From MED-G105 sp039819085 (GTDB lineage Bacteria > Pseudomonadota > Alphaproteobacteria > Caulobacterales > Parvularculaceae), in assembly GCA_039819085.1 (NCBI GenBank), contig JBCBSQ010000004.1:62001-126000 (forward strand): DNA of 64,000 nucleotides, read 5' to 3'. The translations under genes were made by a program, and so were the position numbers. The notes under the pieces are model-generated. The model was not told the origin of the DNA. It ran no database searches and saw only the letters and a program-made list of their open reading frames with translations. Positions 52,178 through 60,563 of this stretch are shown in pieces (position 1 is the stretch's first letter; each line of letters starts with the position of its first letter).

Positions 52178-53035
52178 ATGTCCATAGAGAGATTTGAATC
52201 AGTTCCCAAAAACAACTTCACAAACGAGGAATTTGTTGAGCGCATCCGTCATTTGACGACATGGCCGGTTCGAATGTTGCTCCCCATGCCTGAAGGGGAC
52301 AAATGGGTCGATACGGGGGGAGGAGTCGATAAGCTTCTGGCCGGTGATGACAATGTCCGCATAGTCGACAAACCACAACACCCACTTGGAATGAAACCGT
52401 ATTGGCATTTAAATCCAATAATCGACTTGTTCGGCACACTGAAGAAAAAGAGAGTTTTGGATATTGGTTGCGGCGTGGGTTATGTCAGCGCGCTTGCCGC
52501 GCGAAAGGGCGCGACCGTAGTGGCGACAGAAATGCATGACCAAAATATTGAAAGAGCAAAAATTGTTCTTGATTCATTTAAACTAAACTCAAGTTCTAGC
52601 GTTGTAAAATCTGACATGCAGACCATGACTCACGAAGAGATGGGCACTTTCGATGTGGTTCTTTTCTTGGGTACAATTTATCACTGCGAGCATCCCCAGG
52701 ATGTGTTGGAACGCGTCTCAAAAATGTCAGATATAATGGTAATCGACGGCAGAATGGCGACCGACGAACAAGTCAATGAACGAATCGGCGATCTCGAATT
52801 CTTCGTGGATGAATATGATGATCAAACGCAGTATTCTTCAATTAGAAGAGTTGGGGGTGGCATACTTAGAAAGCCGACAAGAAAAACACTTTGGAAGATG
52901 CTTAAGAACGTCGGTTACAACAGTATTCACCAGACAATGCCCTATGATGGAATGGCAAGCCAATTCCAAACAGAAGGTTTTTTACAGTTTGTCGCAAAGA
53001 AGCGCGCCAATCTTAGAGATTTTTCCGAGGTTTAG
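52178..53035 (+). CDS. Class I SAM-dependent methyltransferase, CmoB-like (DUF1698)
   Basis: The ATG at 52178 lies twelve bases after GAGGA; in-frame starts at 52157 and 52160 precede it. The 285 residues contain PYWHLNPIIDLFGTLKKKRVLDIGCG, with the SAM loop DIGCGVGY, then a VVATEMHDQNIERA acidic strand and FDVVLFLGTIYHCEHP. This resembles the core of the CmoB/DUF1698 family, which makes carboxymethoxy-uridine in tRNA, but CmoB-specific N-terminal parts are not evident. It is much AT-richer than its neighbours and uses AT-ending codons, indicating acquisition. The substrate is unknown; small molecules or glycans are possible. Confidence 0.8.
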   Translation: MSIERFESVPKNNFTNEEFVERIRHLTTWPVRMLLPMPEGDKWVDTGGGVDKLLAGDDNVRIVDKPQHPLGMKPYWHLNPIIDLFGTLKKKRVLDIGCGVGYVSALAARKGATVVATEMHDQNIERAKIVLDSFKLNSSSSVVKSDMQTMTHEEMGTFDVVLFLGTIYHCEHPQDVLERVSKMSDIMVIDGRMATDEQVNERIGDLEFFVDEYDDQTQYSSIRRVGGGILRKPTRKTLWKMLKNVGYNSIHQTMPYDGMASQFQTEGFLQFVAKKRANLRDFSEV

Positions 53036-53114
53036 CGTATGAAACTGCGATCAGTATTGGTCTAGATCGTCGCCTACATCGTCCGCCTACTCCTCTCACA
53101 GCATGCTCTAGCGT

Positions 53115-53546
53115 TTGCGTCTCTGCCCGCACCTCTTCAGCGAGGCGCGCTTCTCTACCGGCGTCGTGGCGGCGCCGCCAATTCTGCCGGCCATGCGCGA
53201 GATGCTGGATCAATGCGATCGTGGACAGATGCTGGCGCCGCCCAACACCAAGGGCCGGCCCTACGCCAATTTCTCAGGGCAGTTTCAGCGCGCAAGGACG
53301 CTGGCCAAGATCGAAGGCTTGCGGCTCAAGGATGCGCGCGGCGCCGCCTGCAGGCGCTTCTGTGAGCCGATCGCGAGCGACGACGCCGTCGCTGACACGA
53401 TGGGATGGTCGCCGGAGCAGGTTCGAAGTATCTGTCGCCAGTACGTCGATCGAGACAACTTGGCGAAGGTCCGCGGAGAACAAATCGCGAAGCGAAAAAA
53501 AGTTTTACAGAAAAGCTGTAAGCGGTCCGGCGTCGATGATGCCTAA
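53115..53546 (+). pseudogene. Tyrosine recombinase (phage integrase) C-terminal fragment
   Basis: The open frame of 143 residues covers only the C-terminal catalytic end of a phage-type integrase. GRPYANFSGQFQRARTLA and EGLRLKDARGAACRR match the usual box II, with Arg75 kept but Lys at the His position. GWSPEQV gives Trp98 at the His/Trp position and QYVDRD the Tyr110 nucleophile. The N-terminal arm-binding and core domains, and the first catalytic Arg, are missing. It ends 26 bp before the 3' end of tRNA-Gly, where such integrases normally sit. It is almost surely inactive. Confidence 0.75.
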
Positions 53547-53571
53547 ATGCTCAAAAGCTCAATAAAAACAA

Positions 53572-53645
53572 TGGAGCGGGTAGCCGGGATCGAACCGGCA
53601 TCCTCAGCTTGGAAGGCTGCTGCACTACCATTGTGCTATACCCGC
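53572..53645 (-). tRNA. tRNA-Gly (anticodon TCC)
   Basis: The minus strand folds as a complete tRNA: acceptor GCGGGTA pairs with TACCCGC, the discriminator T is followed by an encoded CCA, the anticodon loop is CTTCCAA, and the T arm is CCGG-TTCGATC-CCGG. The length is 74 bases including CCA. Its 3' end faces the integrase fragment, consistent with use as an integration site. Confidence 0.96.
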
Positions 53646-53729
53646 GACCATCGCGCGCCGCTTTGCGTTTGCGGCGGAGCGACCCTCATAGCCGAAACGC
53701 GCGAGCGCGCAAACCGCTCCCCGCGCGGC

Positions 53730-54374
53730 TTAGATATCGCCGAGCTCGTCGCGCCGGGGCCGGGCGAATTTCGGCGACGGCAGGTTAAACAAGATCGCTG
53801 CGCCGCGCGCCGTGAAAGTCGCGACGACGGCGATCGCCGCGGCGATGTCCCGCTCCCAGCCAATCGCCAGTAGCGCCATGTATACCGCCGCGCCGAAGAG
53901 CGCCGCCGTTGCGTAGATATCCTGCTTCAGGAGCAGCGGCGGCTCATTGAGCAGGACGTCGCGGACGACGCCGCCGAATGTGGCCGTCACCGCGCCCATG
54001 AAGATGGCGACACCCGTTGGCGCGCCGGCCGCGCGCGCCGCCTCCGCGCCGAGCACAGCGAACACGGACAACCCGACCGCATCCGCCCAGATGAGCGCCT
54101 TCAACCTCGAAGCAAAAAGCGGCTGGGCGAGAGTCGCGGCGGCCGCGCCCGCGAGGCAGACTGGAATCGCCAGCGGATCAGCGATCCACCAGACGGGAAA
54201 CTGGCCAAGCAAGACGTCGCGAATCGTGCCGCCGCCGACCCCTGTGACGCAGCCGATCAACGCAACGCCGAAGAGATCCATGTCGTTGCGGAGCGCCGTC
54301 AGCGCGCCAGAGGCTGCGAAAACAAAGAGGCCGAGAACCCCGAGGCCGTTAAAAACATCGAATGCGGAGAACAT
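53730..54374 (-). CDS. TRIC-type (UPF0126/YadS) trimeric intracellular cation channel family protein
   Basis: The ATG at 54374 gives 214 residues with seven predicted helices arranged as two repeats. The two glycine signatures GCVTGVGGGTIRDVLLGQFP and ATFGGVVRDVLLNEPP, one per repeat, identify the UPF0126/TRIC family, in which prokaryotic members form homotrimeric K+ channels. The C-terminal tail is basic. An upstream in-frame extension to 54479 has no support. It is divergent from the SDR gene. Confidence 0.92.
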   Translation of the reverse strand: MFSAFDVFNGLGVLGLFVFAASGALTALRNDMDLFGVALIGCVTGVGGGTIRDVLLGQFPVWWIADPLAIPVCLAGAAAATLAQPLFASRLKALIWADAVGLSVFAVLGAEAARAAGAPTGVAIFMGAVTATFGGVVRDVLLNEPPLLLKQDIYATAALFGAAVYMALLAIGWERDIAAAIAVVATFTARGAAILFNLPSPKFARPRRDELGDI

Positions 54375-54455
54375 CGCAATATCCTTTTTTTCGACGCGAG
54401 GCTCAAGAATCGCCGTCCTGCATCTCCGAGCGCGGAGCAACAAGGAGTTCGCACC

Positions 54456-55460
54456 ATGATCAAAACGCCTTCTTTTCATCGCCGCAGCCTTCTATTGTCC
54501 GCCGCTGCGCTCGCTGCAACGCAAAGATCCACCGCCGCGCCCACGACGGCCTCATCGGAGCAAGCAGCGCCTGACCTGTCAGGCAAATCGATCCTGATTA
54601 CCGGAAGTTCTTCCGGATTTGGACGTCTTGGCGCCGAGCATTACGCGCGGCTTGGCGCAAAGGTATTCGCGACCATGCGCAACACACCGCGCCCCGAGGC
54701 GGAAGAACTGCAACGCCTCGCGCGCGATGAAAGCCTCTACATCCAGGTGATCGACATCGACGTTTTGAGTGATGAAAGCGTCATCGCCGGCGTCCGCGCC
54801 GCGGAAGACGCCTCCGGCGGCGCGCTTGACGCCATCGTCAACAATGCCGGGATCGGCGTTACCGGCCCGGTGGAGCTTCAGGACATGGAGGCCACGAAGC
54901 TCGCGTTCGACACGAACGTCTTCGGCTGCCATCGGGTGGCGCGCGCGGCGCTGCCCGGCATGCGCGCGCAAGGCTCCGGCCATCTCTTCCAGATATCGTC
55001 GCAGCTAGGTCGGGTTATCGTTCCGGGAGCAGGGCACTATTCAGCGACGAAGTTCGCGCTTGAAGCGATGAGCGAGCAGATGGCGTACGAGCTCGTCCCG
55101 CATGGCGTTGGCGTCACGATCATCCAGCCAGGCGGATACCCGACGAAGGTCTGGGTCAATCGCAATCGGTACACCGCCGACCTCAAGGCGCGCACGTCTG
55201 ATGAACTCCTCGCCGCCTATCCGCGGATGGCCGCGGCGATGGGCGGCGAAGACGGCTCGGGCAGGAACACCGACCCGTTGGACGTTCCACGCGCGATCGC
55301 GGAAATCCTCGCCGCGCCAATCGAGGATCGGCCGCTGCGAAGGGCCGTACACCCTACGTTTCGACCGCAAGAGGCCGTCAATGACGCGATGGCTGAGGCG
55401 CAACTGGGCTTTCTCGGCGCGACCCCCTATGGCCCGGTCGTGAAAACGGTATTGGATTAG
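54456..55460 (+). CDS. Short-chain dehydrogenase/reductase with export-like leader
   Basis: The 334 residues have a classical SDR core: the nucleotide loop ILITGSSSGFGRLGA (about 46-60), DAIVNNAGIGVTGPV, and the catalytic ISSQ and YSATK (Tyr-x-x-x-Lys). Before it lies a 42-residue leader (HRRSLLLSAAALAATQR) that looks like a Tat or Sec signal. An SDR needs NAD(P)H, so export would be odd. The next ATG is well inside the fold, so the leader is likely translated. The substrate is unknown. Its 3' end overlaps the convergent DUF4174 gene by 4 bp. Confidence 0.88.
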   Translation: MIKTPSFHRRSLLLSAAALAATQRSTAAPTTASSEQAAPDLSGKSILITGSSSGFGRLGAEHYARLGAKVFATMRNTPRPEAEELQRLARDESLYIQVIDIDVLSDESVIAGVRAAEDASGGALDAIVNNAGIGVTGPVELQDMEATKLAFDTNVFGCHRVARAALPGMRAQGSGHLFQISSQLGRVIVPGAGHYSATKFALEAMSEQMAYELVPHGVGVTIIQPGGYPTKVWVNRNRYTADLKARTSDELLAAYPRMAAAMGGEDGSGRNTDPLDVPRAIAEILAAPIEDRPLRRAVHPTFRPQEAVNDAMAEAQLGFLGATPYGPVVKTVLD

Positions 55461-55996
55461 CGTCCGCCTTCATCGCGCACCTCGCGGCGGCGCATCGGCA
55501 TGGCGTCAATCGTGCCGAACAGGTCCGAGGCGCTGACCGGCGCCGTCCAACGCGCTTTCTCGTCGCCGTCCTTGCCAATGAGCACAGCGAGATAGTCCGG
55601 CGCGCGCAGCCCCTCGCCGCGACCTTCCTCGAACGGCGTATCAGTCAGGTCGACGATGCGCGTCCAGGGCGGGCGCTCGCCTGACGGCGCGACGGTGAAC
55701 CCGTGAACGCGGCCGAACATCCGCACAATGAGGAGGTCGCGTTCGATGAGGTCCGCGTCCTCCAGATCATCGATTTGCGCCCGGACAGCGTCCGGTTCTT
55801 CCGCCCAGATAATCAGCAAGCGGTATTTCCATCGAAATGCGTCGAGCGCCGCGCCGTCGCGCGTATCCAGGAGCCGCGGCCTCCCGCCATCCGGGTCCCG
55901 CACGATCGGATTGTCGACGCCTTGCGCGACTGCGGCGCTCCAATTTGCTAGCAACGCGACTGCGCAACCCGACAAGAAAGCTCGCCTGACCGTCAT
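55457..55996 (-). CDS. DUF4174 domain-containing exported protein
   Basis: From the ATG at 55996 the protein has 179 residues with a signal peptide (VRRAFLSGCAVALLANW, cleaved near AVAQG). A thioredoxin-like DUF4174 domain follows: LDAFRWKYRLLIIWA, LIERDLLIVRMFG, then DYLAVLIGKDGDEKARW and a C-terminal DLFGTIDAMPMRRREV. The function of the family is unknown, and the CxxC of thioredoxins is absent. An extension to 56026 is open but less likely. Confidence 0.85.
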   Translation of the reverse strand: MTVRRAFLSGCAVALLANWSAAVAQGVDNPIVRDPDGGRPRLLDTRDGAALDAFRWKYRLLIIWAEEPDAVRAQIDDLEDADLIERDLLIVRMFGRVHGFTVAPSGERPPWTRIVDLTDTPFEEGRGEGLRAPDYLAVLIGKDGDEKARWTAPVSASDLFGTIDAMPMRRREVRDEGGR

Positions 55997-56163
55997 ACGC
56001 CGCCTGATTGACCGCGGCGGCCGCATCGCCGACGCTGACGTTCAGCATAGCGTTCTGGAGACGCCCTCGCCACCTGGCCGAGGTCAGGCGACATAACAGC
56101 AGCCGATATGATTGGAAGTCGTCTTGAGCCGCCGCACGCGCTGAGCCGCCAGTGAAGGTCGAT

Positions 56164-56943
56164 ATGGATGACATCCACGCGATGATCCTGCGCGGCGACG
56201 AACCGCCGCGGCACTCACGGCCCGCCATTACCGAATTGGACTTCGCATCGACCGAACTCGACGATCTGGCGCCGCTACGTGGCCTGACGGCTTTGGAATC
56301 GCTCAACCTGCACGACACGGCGGTCTCCGACGTCGAGCCGATCGCTGGTCTGACGTCTCTAAAGGACCTCCTTATGTCGGGGACGCCGGTCACCGACATT
56401 GCGCCCCTCGCGGGCCTGAAGGCGCTGAAGTCGCTTTACCTCCGCGGCGCGCCGATCAGCGACGCGACGCCGCTCGGCGGACTTGCAAACCTTGAGTGGC
56501 TCGACTTGGCGTTCACGCGCGTCAGGGACGCCGCGCCTCTCGCCGGGCTGACCGCGCTGAAAGGTCTCTACCTCGTAAAGACGGACATTCCCGACGCTCG
56601 CCCGCTTGCGGGATTGACGTCGCTGCGGGAGCTCTATCTCAACGACACGAAGATCGTCGGCGCGGCGCCCCTCGCCAATCTCAAGGAACTGGAGACGCTC
56701 GACCTTTCCGGCGCGCCGATCAGGGACGCAGCGCCCCTTGCGGGCCTCACCGGATTGAGGACTCTCGCGATCACTGACACCCGGATCGCTGACGTCTCGC
56801 CCCTCGCCGGCCTCACAAACCTCGATTGGCTGGAGCTCTCAACTCACAGTGTTGCCAATTCGTCCGCACTCGACCTACTTGTCGAGAACGGCCTCCGGAT
56901 CAAGTGGAAAGACCCGGCGCCAGACGATCGCATCAGGGATTGA
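56164..56943 (+). CDS. Leucine-rich repeat protein (internalin-type repeats)
   Basis: From the ATG at 56164, with AAGG five bases before it (a GTG at 56152 is an alternative), the protein has 259 residues. Nine 22-residue repeats of the form PLAGLTxLxxLxLxxTxIxDxx run from about residue 40 to 237, framed by short caps. No signal peptide, transmembrane segment or anchor is visible, so it is probably cytoplasmic. Repeats of this type bind proteins. No partner is obvious from the neighbours, and it stands alone between divergent and convergent genes. Confidence 0.85.
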   Translation: MDDIHAMILRGDEPPRHSRPAITELDFASTELDDLAPLRGLTALESLNLHDTAVSDVEPIAGLTSLKDLLMSGTPVTDIAPLAGLKALKSLYLRGAPISDATPLGGLANLEWLDLAFTRVRDAAPLAGLTALKGLYLVKTDIPDARPLAGLTSLRELYLNDTKIVGAAPLANLKELETLDLSGAPIRDAAPLAGLTGLRTLAITDTRIADVSPLAGLTNLDWLELSTHSVANSSALDLLVENGLRIKWKDPAPDDRIRD

Positions 56944-56963
56944 TCCGCCGTCTAAGCTACGCC

Positions 56964-58121
56964 TCAAATCGAACGGGCGATCAGGAGCTTCATGATCTCG
57001 TTGGTGCCGCCATAAATCCGCTGCACGCGGGCGTCGGTGTACATGCGACTGATCGGATACTCATCCATATAGCCATAGCCGCCGAAGAGCTGCACGCATT
57101 CGTCGATGATCTCGTTCTCAAGATCAGACAGGAGCATTTTCGACATCGACGCGGTCGGCGCGTCGAGGCGGCCGTGGATCAGCTGCTCCGTACAGTAATC
57201 GACGAAGGTGCGCGCCATCGTCGCTTTCGCCTTGCACTCGGCGAGAACGAACTGCGTGTTTTGAAAGTTAAAGATCGGCCGGCCGAACGCCTGGCGCTCC
57301 TTCACATATTCAATCGTCAGTTCGAGCGCCCGCTCGATGGACGCCATGCCCTGCACGCCGATCTGGTGGCGCTCCTGGGGCAATTGCTCCATTAGCTGGA
57401 AGAAGCCCTGGCCTTCATCCGTTCCAAGAAGGTTTTCCGTCGGAACCTTGACGTCGGTGAAGAAAAGCTCCGACGTGTCCTGAGCCTTGTTGCCCATTTT
57501 CTTCAGGTTGCGGCCGCGTTCAAATCCGTCGACCTCGTCCGTTTCCACAACCATCAGCGAGACGCCTTTAGCGCCTTCGCCCGGATCGGTCTTCGCGACA
57601 ACGATAATGAAGTTCGCCGTCTGGCCATTGGTAATGAAGGTCTTCTGGCCATTGATGACGTACTGATTGCCATCCTTGATCGCCGTCGTGCGGACCGACT
57701 GAAGGTCGGAGCCGGTGCCCGGTTCAGTCATGGCGATTGCGCCGATCAGTTCACCCGTCGCCATCTTCGGCAGCCAGCGCTTTTTCTGCTCCTCGGTGCC
57801 ATAGGCCTCGATATAGGGCGCGACAATGCAGTTGTGGAGCGCCGCGCCGAAGCCCTCGATCCCGGCGGCGATCTGCTGCTCGATGAAAATCTGTTCGTGG
57901 GCGAATGTTCCGCCTGCGCCGCCATACTCCTCCGGCATCGACATGCACAGAAGGCCCGCCTCGCCGGCCTTCTCCCAGGCCCAACGCTCCACGCAGCCCG
58001 CCTCGCGCCATTTGTCGACATGGGGCGCAAGCTCACGGGTAAAGAACTTCGCCGCCTCTTCTTCGAAAAGGACAAGCTCGTCGGTTTTCCATGGCGGGTT
58101 TTCAACCTGCAGCGCGCCCAT
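56964..58121 (-). CDS. Acyl-CoA dehydrogenase
   Basis: The 385 residues match the flavin acyl-CoA dehydrogenase fold. FAD- and substrate-binding segments IGAIAMTEPGTGSDLQ and INGQKTFITNGQ are present, with RQAFGRPIFNFQNTQF, QLFGGYGYMDEYPISRMYTDAR and the C-terminal RIYGGTNEIMK, whose Glu is the catalytic base of short- and medium-chain types. It oxidises acyl-CoA and passes electrons to ETF. With the bkd operon and the HIBADH-like gene it could serve branched-chain or fatty acid breakdown; exact chain specificity is not readable. Confidence 0.94.
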   Translation of the reverse strand: MGALQVENPPWKTDELVLFEEEAAKFFTRELAPHVDKWREAGCVERWAWEKAGEAGLLCMSMPEEYGGAGGTFAHEQIFIEQQIAAGIEGFGAALHNCIVAPYIEAYGTEEQKKRWLPKMATGELIGAIAMTEPGTGSDLQSVRTTAIKDGNQYVINGQKTFITNGQTANFIIVVAKTDPGEGAKGVSLMVVETDEVDGFERGRNLKKMGNKAQDTSELFFTDVKVPTENLLGTDEGQGFFQLMEQLPQERHQIGVQGMASIERALELTIEYVKERQAFGRPIFNFQNTQFVLAECKAKATMARTFVDYCTEQLIHGRLDAPTASMSKMLLSDLENEIIDECVQLFGGYGYMDEYPISRMYTDARVQRIYGGTNEIMKLLIARSI

Positions 58122-58435
58122 TGTCGCCTCCTCGATCCAGTACGCTTATATTGTTTTTAGGACACTGGCCCGAAATCGCCGCAGCGATCAAGTCCGCCCG
58201 TCCGCGCCAAAGAGCGCCGGGCGGCGAGACCCGAAACAGTCGAAAGCGAGGATGCGATTTGGAAGGGACGCGCGACATCGACGGAGTACTCAACCCGATA
58301 CGCAATACGCTCACGCCGATGCCGCGGCGCAGCATATAGGCTGGAATTGTGTCGGTTTATCGACGGTCGGCTACAAAAAAGCTTATCGTTTCGTAGGTGA
58401 TCCCGCCCGCGTTGGCGTTAGGCGCCAACAAGCAT
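58122..58435. other. Intergenic region, no gene seen
   Basis: These 314 bp lie between the acyl-CoA dehydrogenase promoter side and the small membrane protein gene. I find no gene, RNA or clear terminator in them. Confidence 0.5.
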
Positions 58436-58627
58436 CTACATGCCAGTCAGGATCACGGGCAGATATGTCGCCGCCACCATGCCGCCGAACACCAGAAAGG
58501 TGACGATCAGAAGCGCGCGCGCGGCGTCGCCGGCGCCGAGTTGCCTCAAAATCCCAACAACAGCCGCCAGAAAAGCCCCGAAACTCAACAACCCAATAGC
58601 CAATCCCACGAAGCGCGCTCCCTTCAC
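58436..58627 (-). CDS. Small two-helix membrane protein, hypothetical
   Basis: A GTG at 58627 opens a 63-residue frame with two hydrophobic helices (about 5-28 and 37-61) separated by a short GAGDAARA loop. Third positions are GC-rich in the second half, as in neighbouring genes. No strong ribosome site precedes it, and no family is recognised. Confidence 0.5.
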   Translation of the reverse strand: MKGARFVGLAIGLLSFGAFLAAVVGILRQLGAGDAARALLIVTFLVFGGMVAATYLPVILTGM

Positions 58628-58631
58628 TCAA

Positions 58632-58934
58632 ACGACGTCAATGAGAGCCTCGCCACGCAACCAGCTAACCGCGACGATGTTCACCGCCGCAACTAGGTGC
58701 GTCGCCTCGACTCTATTTGTACGGGAAGCGCTCCCCGATGATCGGATATCTGAGTTTGACGCTCGCGCCCCGAACGCCGTCATCGCCAAGATCCGAACCG
58801 CCACCTCGACCAGACGAAAGCCCCACACCAACGCCCTTATGTGATTTTGTAACCAACAAGCGACTAGTCTTCAAGCCGAATAATCTAGCGCGCCGCGACA
58901 ACCTACCAACGAATGTCGCGCGATCAGCGCCCGA
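58632..58934. other. Intergenic region, no gene seen
   Basis: These 303 bp are AT-richer than the surroundings and separate the small membrane protein gene from the downstream end of the dehydrogenase gene. Open frames here lack ribosome sites and coding bias. Confidence 0.5.
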
Positions 58935-59789
58935 TCAGCTTCTCAGACGCCGGATCAGGCTCGATGTGTCATTGCGGCCGCCGCCCATCGCCTGAACGTC
59001 CGCATAGAACTGATCCACAAGGGCGGTCGCCGGTAACGGCGCGCCGAGCCTTCTTCCTTCTTCGAGGGCGATCCGAAGATCTTTTCGCATCCAGTCGACA
59101 GCAAAGCCGAAATCGAAATCGCCCGCCGCCATTGTCTTGGCCCGGTTTTCCATTTGCCAGGATTGCGCGGCGCCGCCCGAAATCGCCTCCAGCAGGCGAT
59201 CGACGTCAAGTTCAGCCGCCTTGGCGAACGCGACGCCTTCGGAAAGCCCCTGAAGCAGACCAGCAATGCAGATCTGATTGACGGCCTTGGCAAGTTGTCC
59301 GTGCCCGGTCGGACCGATATGGACGAACCGCGCCGAATACGCCTCGCACGCCGCATGCGCCGTGGCGACGTCTTCGGCAGCGCCGCCGCACATCACTGAT
59401 AGCTTTCCATTCACCGCGCCAGCCTCGCCGCCTGAAACGGGCGCGTCGACAAAGCCCACCCCGCGCGCTTTCAGCCGCTCGAATAGCCGTCGCGCAAGGC
59501 CGGGCGACGCCGTTGTGTGATCGACGACCACCGTCTCCTTCGACAGCGCGGGCTCGAACGCATCAACCACAGCTTCAACGTCCGGGTCGTCTCCCAGGCA
59601 CATCAGAACGACGTCACGGTCCGCCGCCGCTTCTGCCGGCGTCTCCGCCGCAACGCCGCCATAGCGCGCCGCCCAGTCGTCGGCTTTTGCGCGGGTGCGA
59701 TTGAAGACAATGACGTCATGGCCTGCCGCGGCCAGATGCCCGGCCATCGGGAAACCCATCACGCCGAGCCCCAGAAACCCTAGCCGCAT
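58935..59789 (-). CDS. 3-hydroxyisobutyrate dehydrogenase-family oxidoreductase
   Basis: The 284 residues match the beta-hydroxyacid dehydrogenase family: the N-terminal FLGLGVMGFPMAGHL nucleotide loop, then VDAPVSGGEAGAVNGKLSVMCGG with the substrate-binding loop, and LAKAVNQICIAGLLQGLSEG with the catalytic Lys. The family includes 3-hydroxyisobutyrate, tartronate-semialdehyde and glyoxylate reductases. Valine catabolism would fit the bkd operon elsewhere in the window, but specificity is not proven. The flavin reductase gene lies 12 bp upstream on the same strand. Confidence 0.9.
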   Translation of the reverse strand: MRLGFLGLGVMGFPMAGHLAAAGHDVIVFNRTRAKADDWAARYGGVAAETPAEAAADRDVVLMCLGDDPDVEAVVDAFEPALSKETVVVDHTTASPGLARRLFERLKARGVGFVDAPVSGGEAGAVNGKLSVMCGGAAEDVATAHAACEAYSARFVHIGPTGHGQLAKAVNQICIAGLLQGLSEGVAFAKAAELDVDRLLEAISGGAAQSWQMENRAKTMAAGDFDFGFAVDWMRKDLRIALEEGRRLGAPLPATALVDQFYADVQAMGGGRNDTSSLIRRLRS

Positions 59790-59801
59790 GGCGGAACTTT
59801 C

Positions 59802-60308
59802 CTATTCTTGCGCGCGCGCGGGCGCATCAGGACCGGTCGCATAGGCGCTCGCGTAGTAAAGCAGCGGCGCGCCGCTGAACGAGTCGTACTTCAGCACCCG
59901 TCCAACGAGAATGACATGGTCGCCGGCCGGGTGTCGGGCCTCCACCGCGCAGTCAAACCCGGCGAGCCTGTCCTTCAAAAGTGGCGCGCCGGTTTCCCAG
60001 GTATCCGCTTCTTCAGGGCCGATCGCCTCAGCGCCGCGCGTCGCGAACCGGGTCGAGACATGTTCCTGGCCGGCACGGAGCACGCTGATCGCATAATTCT
60101 CCGAGGCCATGAACGCGTCAAAGGCCGCCGAGGAGCGCTGAAGGCTCCATAAAACAAGCGCCGGCTCCAGAGACACCGACGTGAAAGAGTTCACGGTCAA
60201 GGCCGCCGTCGCGCCGTCGGCGCCAGCGCAAGTCGCGACCGTTACGCCCGTCGCATAGCGCGCGAACGCGTCCTTAAGCCGCCGGTAGGGGTCAGTCGGG
60301 TAAGACAT
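59802..60308 (-). CDS. Flavin reductase family protein (FMN-binding split barrel)
   Basis: The ATG at 60308 gives 168 residues; an open extension to 60416 is not supported. The flavin-reductase signatures LKDAFARYATGVTVATC, LTVNSFTSVSLEPALVLWSL, then FAVSVL-like NYAISVLRAGQEHVS and DHVILVGRVL are all present. Such enzymes supply reduced FMN or FAD to monooxygenases. No monooxygenase is adjacent. It probably forms a unit with the dehydrogenase gene 12 bp downstream. Confidence 0.9.
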   Translation of the reverse strand: MSYPTDPYRRLKDAFARYATGVTVATCAGADGATAALTVNSFTSVSLEPALVLWSLQRSSAAFDAFMASENYAISVLRAGQEHVSTRFATRGAEAIGPEEADTWETGAPLLKDRLAGFDCAVEARHPAGDHVILVGRVLKYDSFSGAPLLYYASAYATGPDAPARAQE

Positions 60309-60563
60309 CTCAACGACCCCGGTCAGACTTGGGCGCAGCCTCGCCCGCCGCCAACGGCGCCAACGCGCCCCGTGAAATTTGCTGGAAAAACATAAGGCTT
60401 GTGCCGGTACCACCAATCGAGCGAAATAAAAAGGACGGACGCGGCGCGAGCCTAGCGGCCGCGTCGACTGACCGCGCCGTCGCAGGGGTCAGCGTTCAGG
60501 CCGTCGCTTGAAGGATTTCGTCTTTTCCCTTTGACCGCCCCGCCTCCCTTGGACAACCTTTAG

